In this document: positions 36,036 through 43,884 of the stretch, one piece after another
Layout: every line of letters starts with the position of its first letter
How positions within the stretch are numbered: position 1 is the stretch's first letter
DNA from: Rikenellaceae bacterium
GTDB taxonomy: Bacteria > Bacteroidota > Bacteroidia > Bacteroidales > UBA932
Direction of reading: 5' to 3'
Length of the DNA stretch: 64,000 nt
Assembly (NCBI GenBank): GCA_900771335.1
Contig: CAAGNP010000044.1
Span: 9,579-73,578 of the forward strand
Notes under the pieces: generated by a model
The model's input: the letters and a program-made list of their open reading frames with translations, nothing else
What the model was told of the DNA's origin: nothing
Databases searched by the model: none
Made by a program: the position numbers and the translations under genes

Positions 36036-37295
36036 ATGGCTTATTTATTTACTTCAGAATCAGTATCAGAAGGGCATCCTGACAAGGTTGCCGATCAAAT
36101 TTCAGACGCTATCCTTGACGATTTTCTTCGTCAGGACCAAGAGGCAAAAGTGGCCTGTGAGACATTTGTAAGCACAGGTCTTGCAGTAATCGGAGGCGAA
36201 GTCCGCTCCGAGGATGCTTATGTGGACATTCAGAAAGTGGTGCGTGGGGTTATCCAGAAGATAGGTTACACTAAAGCTGAATATATGTTTGACAGCAAAT
36301 CATGCGGTATCCTTTCAGCTCTTCATGAGCAGTCTCCTGACATTAATAGAGGTGTAGTGGTAGAGGTAGAAGAGGAGCAAGGTGCAGGTGACCAGGGTAT
36401 GATGTTCGGTTATGCATGTGACGACACAGACAATTATATGCCTTTGGCTGTAAGCCTGTCACACTTGACCCTTCAGGAGCTTGCAAAAATCAGAAAAGAG
36501 GAGCTTCATCTGATGCCTTATCTCCGTCCGGATTCCAAGAGCCAGTACACTATTGAGTACGATGACAATCATCAGCCATTGAGGGTTCACACTATCGTGA
36601 TCTCTACACAGCACGATGAATTCGATTCGGACGATGCAGTGATGCAGGCCAAGATCAAAGAAGATGTTAAGAACATCCTCCTTCCAAGGGTGATGGCACA
36701 GCTTCCTGAAAGAACTCAGAAACTCTTCGGAGACGACATTATCCTGCATGTAAATCCTACAGGCAAATTTGTGATTGGCGGTCCTCACGGTGATACAGGC
36801 CTTACCGGCAGAAAAATCATCGTGGACACTTATGGTGGAAAGGCTTCCCATGGTGGAGGGGCTTTCTCAGGTAAAGATCCAAGCAAAGTGGACCGCTCGG
36901 CAGCTTATGCAGCCCGCTATATCGCTAAAAACATGGTGGCAGCAGGGGTGGCAAAAGAGATGCTTATCCAGGTGTCATACGCTATCGGAGTGGCAAAACC
37001 TGTAAGTATCTTTGTCAATACACACGGTACTGCTCAGGTGGGCAAGACAGATGGCGAGATCGCGCAGATCATATCGGAGATTTTCGACTTGCGCCCTGCC
37101 AAAATCATCGAGAAATTCCAGCTTAAAAACCCTATTTACCAGCCTACAGCATCTTATGGACACTTCGGTCGCACTCCATACAAAAAAGAGGTGGAGCTTG
37201 TAGTCAAAGGTGAAAAGGTGACCAAAGAGGTTCAGTTCTTCGGCTGGGAATTGCTTGATTCTGTAGAAAAAATCAAGAAAGCGTTTGGCTTGTAA
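36036..37295 (+). CDS. metK: S-adenosylmethionine synthetase
   Basis: The 419-residue product has the three MetK signatures: [15 protein letters not shown] near the N-terminus, [12 protein letters not shown], and [19 protein letters not shown]. It makes SAM from methionine and ATP in the cytosol. Expression appears to be controlled by the SAM-II-like aptamer and terminator in its leader. Confidence 0.97.
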   Translation: MAYLFTSESVSEGHPDKVADQISDAILDDFLRQDQEAKVACETFVSTGLAVIGGEVRSEDAYVDIQKVVRGVIQKIGYTKAEYMFDSKSCGILSALHEQSPDINRGVVVEVEEEQGAGDQGMMFGYACDDTDNYMPLAVSLSHLTLQELAKIRKEELHLMPYLRPDSKSQYTIEYDDNHQPLRVHTIVISTQHDEFDSDDAVMQAKIKEDVKNILLPRVMAQLPERTQKLFGDDIILHVNPTGKFVIGGPHGDTGLTGRKIIVDTYGGKASHGGGAFSGKDPSKVDRSAAYAARYIAKNMVAAGVAKEMLIQVSYAIGVAKPVSIFVNTHGTAQVGKTDGEIAQIISEIFDLRPAKIIEKFQLKNPIYQPTASYGHFGRTPYKKEVELVVKGEKVTKEVQFFGWELLDSVEKIKKAFGL

Positions 37296-37319
37296 TTAGG
37301 GAAATAATATCTTTACAAT

Positions 37320-37703
37320 ATGAAGATTTTTAAATATCTGGCAATAGCAATAGTGACGTTGGTATCACTTGGCGCCATCAGCGGTTGCAAAGGGGCGGAT
37401 TACCCTTATGATCATCCTGAGAAACTGGAAGCCAACACCACAGCGGTGACAATTTCTGCTTATGGAGGGGTTGCAAATGTAATCCTCGATGTAAATAGGG
37501 ACTGGGCATCCAAGATCAAATATAAAGAGGGTGCAAAAGGTTGGCTGGCCATCACCCCAAATATGGGCCCTGCAACACTGGAGACTACCCCTATCCAACT
37601 TATTGCAGAAGCAAATGAGGGATCATCCCGTATCGCGGAAGTGGTAATATCCACCGGAAACAAAGTCATCACTATTGTTGTGACACAAGAGGGAGAAGAG
37701 TAA
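37320..37703 (+). CDS. single-domain BACON lipoprotein
   Basis: The 127-residue product is a lipoprotein signal (LGAISGC) plus one BACON domain (VTISAYGGVANVILDVNRDWASKI, then GWLAITPNMG, ending TIVVTQEGEE). BACON domains are thought to bind carbohydrate or mucin. It lies 24 bases after metK and 19 before the nuclease gene, whose N-terminal BACON domain is similar, suggesting duplication. Confidence 0.82.
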   Translation: MKIFKYLAIAIVTLVSLGAISGCKGADYPYDHPEKLEANTTAVTISAYGGVANVILDVNRDWASKIKYKEGAKGWLAITPNMGPATLETTPIQLIAEANEGSSRIAEVVISTGNKVITIVVTQEGEE

Positions 37704-37722
37704 CTTTTAGAAATATACAGAG

Positions 37723-40125
37723 ATGAGAAGCTTTAAGAATTTATCTATCACTTTGATAGCATTGGCTGCTCTGTTTTTGGGCAGTTGTAAACCTGATCCG
37801 TCTTCACAGCCTGTGAATGTTAATTCCGGTACCGGAAGTGCTGAGTTCACACAGGAGGGAGGCACTATCACTATTGGTCTCTATGCCAACAGGGACTGGA
37901 CTGCAAGTATTGAGTATGATGGTGAAGACAAGGATTGGCTCACCGTGACTCCGGCATCAGGAACGGCTTCGCTCGACTCTGTGAAGCTGGTGCTTCAGGC
38001 AAGACCCAATGACGGTCGTGCCAGGAGTGCTGCACTTGTCATTGCATCCGAGAAGAACATTTCGATATCTGTTAAACAGGCTGGGGTAAGTCTACCTGAG
38101 GCTACACCCATTTCGCAGGTGCGTGCACTGTACACAGGTGCAAATACCACCATTGGGGATGATATTGCCATAAGAGGTATCATCACCAGTGACTATAGGG
38201 ACTCGAAAAACGGCGGACTTGGAAATGCCACCTCTGCCAAAAACCTTGTTCTGCAGGATGAGAGCGCAGGTATTGCAGTGAGACTGACAGAGGACAATGT
38301 GGATCTGGCAAAGGGTGACGAGGTGATAATATCACTGAAAGGGACCTCCCTTCAGAGCTACCGCGGTACACTCCAGTTCAACAATGTACCCAAGGGGTGC
38401 ATCACAAAAGTGAGCTCAGGCAATGTTGTAGAGCCGATCTCCATTACTGCAGCGCAGCTTGTGTCAGGTGAATATGAGTCAAGATATGTAGCGGTGAGTG
38501 ATGTGCAGAGTGCCAAGACCGGGGACTATACTTGGGTCAATGGCAGCAGCCACACTTCCATAAATTTCGTATCGAAGACAGGGGAGACATTTGTAGTCTT
38601 CTCTTCAAGCTACTCTTCATATAAATCTGAAAAGGTCCCCACAGGAAGTGGTGTCCTTAAGGGTATTGTGGTAATATTTGACACAGCCATCCAGATCAGC
38701 CTCACATCCAAGGAGGACTATGCCGGTCTTATAGGAGAGAGATTCTCAGTGAGTGCGGATGTAGATTCCAAGACAGTGGGAGATTACTCGAAATGGAGTG
38801 CCATCACCCCTGTGACAAAATTTTATGAGGACTTCTCCAATGCGCCCGACAAAGGCAAGGAGTATGAGACAGATGAGTGGATGTTCTATACTTCAGACGG
38901 GTCAAGTGTAAACAGCGGATGGAAAACAGCATATTACAGCTGGAACAAATATATGGATGTAGCCCCATACAATTCAGTTCTTGATGAGGTGGTTTCATAT
39001 GCCCTTCTTCCACCTGTAAATGTGAGTGGAGCAGAGGTGGCCAAACTCAATCTGAAGCTGGCCCTTTACTACCAGAATGAGGACCAGTCGGAGTTTGAAG
39101 TGGTGGTGTCTGAGAACTTTGAGGGTGATTTTGAAGCAGCTGACTGGACAGTGGCGGATGATCTGACATTTGGCCAGGGGGCAGAGATGAATTCATGGGT
39201 AACACACAGTGTGGATCTTTCTGACTATGCTTCTGAAACATCACTTGCAGTGGCTCTCAGATATACCGGCAAATCGAACACTTACCGTTTGGACAATGTG
39301 AGCTTCGGTGTAGAGCCTGAGGCTATATCATACGAGCCGGGAACACCGGTTACAAGCATAACTTCTGACCAGGTGAACGCATGGATGGAGCTCCCTGCCG
39401 TGACCACTACAGATACCAAAGCATACATTTCACACCATTCAGAGGTGATGGGAGAGAGTGTGAGGAACTACTCTATGCTTTTCGATACAGAGTACAGAAT
39501 CGCCTTGTGGACAGCATACCATATATCTTCTGCTTCTTTTGGACCTACTACCAGAACCGACAACTGGAGATATGATCCCAAGGTGCCAACAGACCTTCAG
39601 CCAAAACTGGAGAGAGGTTGGGGCGAATCCGGCGTGGATAGAGGCCACATCCTCCCATCGGGTACACGTACCGCCAATTATGTATCAAATGCAGCTACAT
39701 TCTTCTACACCAACATGACAGCCCAGAGTTCGGAATTGAATCAGGGTGTCTGGGGTAAGCTGGAGGAGAAAGTGAGGAACTATTCCGAGACTTGTGATAC
39801 ACTGTATGTAGTGACAGGATCTGTCCTGAAAACTGCCCAGAAGCCTGAAATCTCTTTTGTCAAGGACAATGATGGCAAGGAGGTGGCCAAACCACAAGCT
39901 TACTACAAACTGGTGATGAAATATGACCTTGAGTCAGATTCATATAAGTCAATCGCCTTCTGGTACGAGAACAGAAAATATGACAACGCTGAGCCGGTTG
40001 CTGCTGATGCCAAGTCTGTCGCATGGGTTGAGCAGCAGACAGGATACACATTCTTCAATAATCTGCCTGAAAGCATAAAGAAATCTGTCAAAGAGGCGTG
40101 TGTCCCATCAGAGTGGGGATTGTAA
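37723..40125 (+). CDS. secreted BACON/OB-fold lipoprotein with C-terminal DNA/RNA non-specific endonuclease
   Basis: The 800-residue product has a lipoprotein signal (LFLGSC), a BACON domain (about 30-125, ending ISVKQAG), a DUF5689-like OB-fold (about 130-345, PISQVRALY...GDDIAIRGIITSD), a carbohydrate-module-like sandwich (about 365-530, FYEDFSNAP..., YRLDNVSFG), and an NUC-type nuclease (about 560-795). The nuclease has the catalytic DRGHILPS, followed by the metal-binding Asn in FYTNMTAQ. It is predicted to degrade extracellular nucleic acid at the cell surface. The active-site residues are intact. A terminator was not found downstream. Confidence 0.85.
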   Translation: MRSFKNLSITLIALAALFLGSCKPDPSSQPVNVNSGTGSAEFTQEGGTITIGLYANRDWTASIEYDGEDKDWLTVTPASGTASLDSVKLVLQARPNDGRARSAALVIASEKNISISVKQAGVSLPEATPISQVRALYTGANTTIGDDIAIRGIITSDYRDSKNGGLGNATSAKNLVLQDESAGIAVRLTEDNVDLAKGDEVIISLKGTSLQSYRGTLQFNNVPKGCITKVSSGNVVEPISITAAQLVSGEYESRYVAVSDVQSAKTGDYTWVNGSSHTSINFVSKTGETFVVFSSSYSSYKSEKVPTGSGVLKGIVVIFDTAIQISLTSKEDYAGLIGERFSVSADVDSKTVGDYSKWSAITPVTKFYEDFSNAPDKGKEYETDEWMFYTSDGSSVNSGWKTAYYSWNKYMDVAPYNSVLDEVVSYALLPPVNVSGAEVAKLNLKLALYYQNEDQSEFEVVVSENFEGDFEAADWTVADDLTFGQGAEMNSWVTHSVDLSDYASETSLAVALRYTGKSNTYRLDNVSFGVEPEAISYEPGTPVTSITSDQVNAWMELPAVTTTDTKAYISHHSEVMGESVRNYSMLFDTEYRIALWTAYHISSASFGPTTRTDNWRYDPKVPTDLQPKLERGWGESGVDRGHILPSGTRTANYVSNAATFFYTNMTAQSSELNQGVWGKLEEKVRNYSETCDTLYVVTGSVLKTAQKPEISFVKDNDGKEVAKPQAYYKLVMKYDLESDSYKSIAFWYENRKYDNAEPVAADAKSVAWVEQQTGYTFFNNLPESIKKSVKEACVPSEWGL

Positions 40126-40164
40126 TTTTAATTTGTGATTAGTCACACATTTTTGTGATTTTCG

Positions 40165-40217
40165 CAAGCCACACAAAGTGTCCATAAAGTGCTTCTTGGA
40201 GGACCTTGTGTGGCTTG
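40165..40217. repeat. REP-like palindrome A
   Basis: CAAGCCACACAA (40165-40176) and TTGTGTGGCTTG (40206-40217) are perfect 12-base arms around a 29-base loop that can itself pair (GTCC/GGAC). Confidence 0.7.
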
Positions 40218-40235
40218 TGTCGTTGTAATGGCTGT

Positions 40236-40291
40236 AGAGGCCACGCTGATTGCCGCTGGAGGTGTGTTACAAGGGGTTTTGTGTGGCTTCT
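40236..40291. repeat. REP-like palindrome B
   Basis: AGAGGCCACG (40236-40245) pairs with TGTGGCTTCT (40282-40291), with eight Watson-Crick and two G-T pairs. The core AGCCAC/GTGGCT is shared with elements A, C and D. Confidence 0.55.
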
Positions 40292-40341
40292 GAATGTTAG
40301 GAAAATATTTTAAATCATTTGGACCTTTATAGTACTTGCAT

Positions 40342-40349
40342 TATTTTTG
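40342..40349 (+). promoter_or_regulatory. -7 box of the RAYT gene (TATTTTTG)
   Basis: Perfect TAnnTTTG, 35 bases before the ATG at 40385, so the transposase has its own promoter. Confidence 0.55.
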
Positions 40350-40384
40350 TCTGTGAGCAGCCATAAGAGGCGCGAGAGACTAAG

Positions 40385-41359
40385 ATGATGATAGATGATG
40401 TTCTGCTCAAGCAGATAGAAGAAGATATAGGTCTTAAAGTCCCATATTCAAGAGGACAGCAAATCCCGGTTACAAAATGTTGGCATTTTACTACAGATGG
40501 ATCCTCTGTGGATGCCATATATAGTGATGCTGATGATTTTGTGGCTGGTATGAACAGAATACATGTCGTGGGTAGGAGTTATAAGGATGTGATAATTCTT
40601 GCTTTTTGTCTGATGGATACACATATCCATTTTATTCTTTATGGAGAATTTGAATCGTGTAACAGATTTATTCACGACTATATACGACAGACATCAAGAT
40701 ACATATCACTTAAATACCATTTGAGGAAGAAGTTGCTGAATCTTCCTATTCATCACCAAAAGATAGATACAGATTTCTATCTGAAGACAGTGATCTGTTA
40801 TGTACTGAAGAACCCCTCTGTAGGAGGGCTTCATTTTACTTTTTATGATTATCCTTGGTCAAGTGGTGCTCTATATTTCAGAAATGGTTCTTATTGGACT
40901 GCACCCAGGTGGACAGATAGCACCATTTTCGCCAGAATGGGTGACTATGGCCTTAGGACCAAAAGACAAATTCTCAAAATAAAAAACAGTTTGAATATTG
41001 ATGAGAATCTCCGGATGGATGGCGGATTGATTTTCCCAGGTGAGTATGTGGCTTACGAGCTAGTTGAGAGAATATTCAAGACATATAAAAGTTTTCACTT
41101 TTTTATGTGTATATCAAAAGAGGAAGATGTTGAGTCTCGTGGTGAGTTTTTGTCCAGATTGTCTATACCTATCAGTGAATTGCGTAAATATCGTGAGGAT
41201 GTGTGTGATGAGCTGTTCCATACCAGTGGATTGAGAATGTTGGATGTCCGTCAGCGTGTCAGGGTGGCCAAGGTCCTGAAGGGGAGATATCAGTGTTCTG
41301 TCAAGCAGGTTGCGCGGGTGTGCGGTCTGCTTTATGATGAGGTGAAGGGGGTTATGTAG
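40385..41359 (+). CDS. REP-associated tyrosine transposase (RAYT), Y1/HUH family
   Basis: The 324-residue product has the Y1-transposase core: CLMDTHIHFILYG, whose His-x-His is the HUH metal site, followed by an RFIHDYIRQTSRYISLKY helix with candidate catalytic tyrosines. A further conserved block is FYLKTVICYVLKNPSVGGL. The C-terminal part (about 255-324) ends in a helix-turn-helix-like VKQVARVCGLLYDEVKGV, reminiscent of DnaA-type domains appended to some RAYTs. It is flanked by two REP-like palindromes on each side and has no terminal structure of an IS, so it is probably a resident, domesticated enzyme. Either of two adjacent ATGs could be the start. Confidence 0.8.
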   Translation: MMIDDVLLKQIEEDIGLKVPYSRGQQIPVTKCWHFTTDGSSVDAIYSDADDFVAGMNRIHVVGRSYKDVIILAFCLMDTHIHFILYGEFESCNRFIHDYIRQTSRYISLKYHLRKKLLNLPIHHQKIDTDFYLKTVICYVLKNPSVGGLHFTFYDYPWSSGALYFRNGSYWTAPRWTDSTIFARMGDYGLRTKRQILKIKNSLNIDENLRMDGGLIFPGEYVAYELVERIFKTYKSFHFFMCISKEEDVESRGEFLSRLSIPISELRKYREDVCDELFHTSGLRMLDVRQRVRVAKVLKGRYQCSVKQVARVCGLLYDEVKGVM

Positions 41360-41577
41360 TGTTCGGTCTGGATTGGCGGTTTTTATTGCGGTCGGTGTTG
41401 TGACTATGCTATGCGATGATGAGTTGTAAGTGTATATGGCTGTGTGTTGTGATAGTTCCTTGTCACTCCCTGTTATGATATTGTTTTTGTAACGACGTTT
41501 TGTGACTGAGCCGTGTGGTTATGTATTACGGCTATGAGTTGTGATGATGTGTTACGGCAGCATGTCGTGATTTTTGG

Positions 41578-41629
41578 AAGCCACATAGAAGCGTGTCAGA
41601 GTGCTGTTCAGAGTGGGGTAATGTGGCTT
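41578..41629. repeat. REP-like palindrome C
   Basis: AAGCCACAT (41578-41586) and ATGTGGCTT (41621-41629) are perfect 9-base arms around a 34-base loop. Confidence 0.7.
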
Positions 41630-41650
41630 GTGCAGCCTTTTCCCCTGCAG

Positions 41651-41701
41651 AAGCCACACAAATGTCCCCGAGAGCCCTATCTGCGGGAGCTGACGTGGCT
41701 T
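41651..41701. repeat. REP-like palindrome D
   Basis: AAGCCAC (41651-41657) and GTGGCTT (41695-41701) pair; an inner CCCG/CGGG stem adds a second hairpin. It starts 21 bases after element C. Confidence 0.65.
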
Positions 41702-41878
41702 GTGAATGTCATAAGCCGGGTTTGTGTGTGATTGTGGTCGAGAGAGGGGCACAAGCATTGATGGGAAGAGTCAGCAAGATGCTTTGATAACGTATAGGGC
41801 CGATATATGTATTTGGGTAGGTTTTGTATGTAATGGGTATGATACTAATGTTTGTCTGATTAATATTGTGTAGTTGAT

Positions 41879-42577
41879 ATGTGGCTGAAGTGTTTGGGAG
41901 ATCTCATCTTTCCGAGAAGATGCGAGGTGTGCGGGAGATTACTCCCTGTGGATGTGGAGTATTTGTGTGATGATTGTCTGGAGGATATGCCTCTGACATA
42001 TTATTGGGACTGGCCGGAAAATCCTGCTGAGAAAAAATTATGGGTAAGGACCTATTTGCACAGGGTGATTCCACTCTTCTTCTATACGAGGGAGAGTAGG
42101 TATATCACCCTTATTCATAAGATAAAGTACCAGGGGAAAATCGGACTCGGTCTCTACATGGGAAGGCTTCTTGGGGAAAAAATCAAGAGGCCACTTCCTG
42201 ATATTGACTACATCGTCCCAGTCCCTCTTCATCCCTTGCGAAAGTGGCGCAGAGGATATAACCAGGCTGAGGTTATAGCCAGGGGTGTGGCGGAGGCTAT
42301 GTTTGGCCCATCTGACGCTTCAGACAGGGTGCTTACAGATGTTCTTAAGCGAGTAAGATACACCCGTACCCAGACCAGAAGGAAGATGGATGACAAATGG
42401 TCCAATGTGGCCAATGCTTTCCGTCTCCACGCCACAAAAGATCTATCCGGCAAGCACATCCTGATCATAGATGATGTTCTCACCACCGGCAGTACAGCAG
42501 AGTCGGCTTATACTGCGATAACCAAGGTATACAATGATTGCAAGATCAGTGTTGCTACGCTGGGGTATGTGGAGTGA
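41879..42577 (+). CDS. comF: ComF family phosphoribosyltransferase-like protein
   Basis: The 232-residue product has an N-terminal zinc-finger-like part (RRCEVCGR, then CDDCLEDM), then HKIKYQGK, VPVPLHPLRKWRRGYNQAE and the PRPP-binding motif IIDDVLTTGSTAESA. ComF proteins support DNA uptake or processing of incoming DNA, though their enzymology is unsettled. The codons of the PRPP loop are repeated at 43465-43490 beyond the toxin-antitoxin pair. Confidence 0.88.
   Translation: MWLKCLGDLIFPRRCEVCGRLLPVDVEYLCDDCLEDMPLTYYWDWPENPAEKKLWVRTYLHRVIPLFFYTRESRYITLIHKIKYQGKIGLGLYMGRLLGEKIKRPLPDIDYIVPVPLHPLRKWRRGYNQAEVIARGVAEAMFGPSDASDRVLTDVLKRVRYTRTQTRRKMDDKWSNVANAFRLHATKDLSGKHILIIDDVLTTGSTAESAYTAITKVYNDCKISVATLGYVE
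42474..42499 (+). repeat. 26-bp near-direct repeat, copy 1 (inside comF)
   Basis: This segment encodes the PRPP loop of comF and matches 43465-43490 at 24 of 26 positions. Confidence 0.7.
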
Positions 42578-42611
42578 AATAGACGCTTTTTCCCAATAGT
42601 TCAAGCATATT

Positions 42612-42644
42612 TGATGGCATATATATTGCATTATGATGTCATAT
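42612..42644 (+). promoter_or_regulatory. candidate operator of the toxin-antitoxin operon
   Basis: TGATGGCATAT (42612-42622) and TGATGTCATAT (42634-42644) are near-identical and 22 bases apart, two helical turns. The second contains the inverted repeat TATGA-TG-TCATA. Placed directly upstream of the -7 box, they suit antitoxin autoregulation. Confidence 0.6.
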
Positions 42645-42648
42645 TGTT

Positions 42649-42656
42649 TAATTTTG
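42649..42656 (+). promoter_or_regulatory. -7 box of the toxin-antitoxin operon (TAATTTTG)
   Basis: Perfect TAnnTTTG, 16 bases before the antitoxin ATG. Confidence 0.65.
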
Positions 42657-42672
42657 CAAAAATGATAAAATT

Positions 42673-42966
42673 ATGGGACAGATAGCAACAACCATCAGAA
42701 TGGATGCAAAATTAAAGGCAGAGTTTGATAAACTGTGCGAAGAATTTGGCATGAGTGCCAATACAGCATTCAATATATATGTTAAGACAGTTATACGTCA
42801 GAGAAGGATTCCTTTCACAATAGAGGCTGATCCTATTGATGATGTGATGGAGAGAGGAAGAAAGGCATTCTATGAAATGCGCAGAGTTGCGGCAGAAAAT
42901 GGAACTGCAGGTATGAGCCTTGATGAGATTAATGAGGAGATAAGATTGGCGAGAAGGGGAGAGTAA
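42673..42966 (+). CDS. RelB/DinJ-type antitoxin
   Basis: The 97-residue product begins TTIRMDAKLKAEFDKLCEEFGMSANTAFNIY, the ribbon-helix-helix DNA-binding signature of RelB/DinJ antitoxins. It ends in a helical, charged tail likely to wrap the toxin. The next gene starts 1 base after the stop and encodes a PIN-domain protein instead of a RelE/YafQ ribonuclease. The protein is expected to repress the operon through the repeats at 42612-42644. Confidence 0.88.
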   Translation: MGQIATTIRMDAKLKAEFDKLCEEFGMSANTAFNIYVKTVIRQRRIPFTIEADPIDDVMERGRKAFYEMRRVAAENGTAGMSLDEINEEIRLARRGE

Positions 42967-42967
42967 A

Positions 42968-43429
42968 ATGAAAATCTATGCAGTTATAGACACCAATGTG
43001 ATTGTATCAGCGCTTTTGTCGCGCCACCATGATTCAGCTACTGTCAAGGTCCTTGATTATCTATATGACAGGGTTATTGTACCTGTCTACAACAACGAAA
43101 TAATTGAAGAATATGAAGCCGTATTAAGAAGGCCTAAGTTCAATTTTTCGGAAGAAACCGTTTTTGCTGTCATTGAAGCAATCAGGGAAGGTGGTATAGA
43201 TTCAAAGAGAATTGGCAGCAATGAACAGCTTCCAGATCCAAAGGACGTAGCTTTCTATGAGGTTGCTCTTGCTAATGAAGATTCATTCCTTGTAACCGGC
43301 AATATAAAGCATTTTCCCAAAAAGCCGTTTGTGGTATCTCCTGCGGAGATGCTGCAGATAATCCAAGAGATGAATTCGCCTAAGTACGGCTTGCTTTCAG
43401 AGCCTTCTGTGCGCTATGGCAAGAAGTAA
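42968..43429 (+). CDS. PIN-domain ribonuclease toxin
   Basis: The 153-residue product has the PIN-fold acidic residues: AVIDTNVIVSALLS (Asp), YNNEIIEEYEAVL (Glu), DPKDVAFYEVAL and DSFLVTGNIKHFP (Asp, Thr-Gly-Asn). It belongs to the family annotated as putative toxin component, PIN family, with the conserved RRPKF. It probably cleaves RNA when freed from the RelB-like antitoxin. All expected active-site residues appear present. Confidence 0.87.
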   Translation: MKIYAVIDTNVIVSALLSRHHDSATVKVLDYLYDRVIVPVYNNEIIEEYEAVLRRPKFNFSEETVFAVIEAIREGGIDSKRIGSNEQLPDPKDVAFYEVALANEDSFLVTGNIKHFPKKPFVVSPAEMLQIIQEMNSPKYGLLSEPSVRYGKK

Positions 43430-43464
43430 GTTGCTACTTATTATTTTTATATCACTCTAATATT

Positions 43465-43490
43465 ATGTTCTTACCACCGGCAGTACTGCA
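43465..43490 (+). repeat. 26-bp near-direct repeat, copy 2 (comF fragment)
   Basis: Matches the PRPP-loop codons of comF (42474-42499) at 24 of 26 bases but lies in non-coding sequence after the toxin gene. The two copies bracket the toxin-antitoxin operon. Confidence 0.7.
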
Positions 43491-43519
43491 AATGATTTGT
43501 TGTTAAAAGTAAAAATTGC

Positions 43520-43527
43520 TAAATTTG
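43520..43527 (+). promoter_or_regulatory. -7 box (TAAATTTG)
   Basis: Perfect TAnnTTTG, 23 bases before the ATG at 43551. Confidence 0.6.
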
Positions 43528-43550
43528 GGAGAACATTAAAATCATACACT

Positions 43551-43859
43551 ATGAAAAAGTTACTTATAGCAATTTTGGCAATATTCACATTGTCATTCAC
43601 AGTGTGTCCGACCATGGCATACGCAGACTGGTCACATGGTACAGCCAAATTCAAAGGCAACAAGCCAAAGAAGAGCAAGTCTACCGGTAATGTAACTTTC
43701 TATTATAACGGAACTCTGAAGAAGGTGGGTTCCCAGGGCAATGCTGATGTCTGGGAGTGCACCGAAGATGTATGTGTTGTCTACCCTAAGAATTACAATG
43801 GCAAGAAACTTATTGTGAAATCGAAAAAGAAAAAAGTTCAGATCCAGCATTTGAAATAG
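43551..43859 (+). CDS. small secreted basic protein, unknown
   Basis: The ATG at 43551 gives a clean signal peptide (MKKLLIAILAIFTLSFTV...AYA); the frame upstream runs through the promoter. The mature product of about 75 residues is very Lys-rich, with VTFYYNGTLKKVGSQGNADVWECTEDVCVVYPKNYNGKK and a KSKKKKVQI end. The longest part is a probable beta hairpin with two Cys that could form a disulfide. No family was recognised. Confidence 0.65.
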   Translation: MKKLLIAILAIFTLSFTVCPTMAYADWSHGTAKFKGNKPKKSKSTGNVTFYYNGTLKKVGSQGNADVWECTEDVCVVYPKNYNGKKLIVKSKKKKVQIQHLK

Positions 43860-43872
43860 TAATACAATATAT

Positions 43873-43880
43873 TAAGTTTG
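43873..43880 (+). promoter_or_regulatory. cdaA promoter -7 box (TAAGTTTG)
   Basis: Perfect TAnnTTTG, only 4 bases before the cdaA ATG. Confidence 0.6.
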
Positions 43881-43884
43881 CACT

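Larger units (their letters stand above)
41360..41878. other. 519-bp intergenic region with REP-like elements
   Basis: No plausible gene was found. Besides palindromes C and D it is rich in TGTG and GTTACG-like short words. No clear TAnnTTTG box was found in front of comF. Confidence 0.55.

Noticed and set aside
40126..41878. CRISPR-like array around the RAYT gene
   Set aside because: The repeats are palindromes of varied arm length and spacing, not identical direct repeats with uniform spacers, and there are no cas genes.
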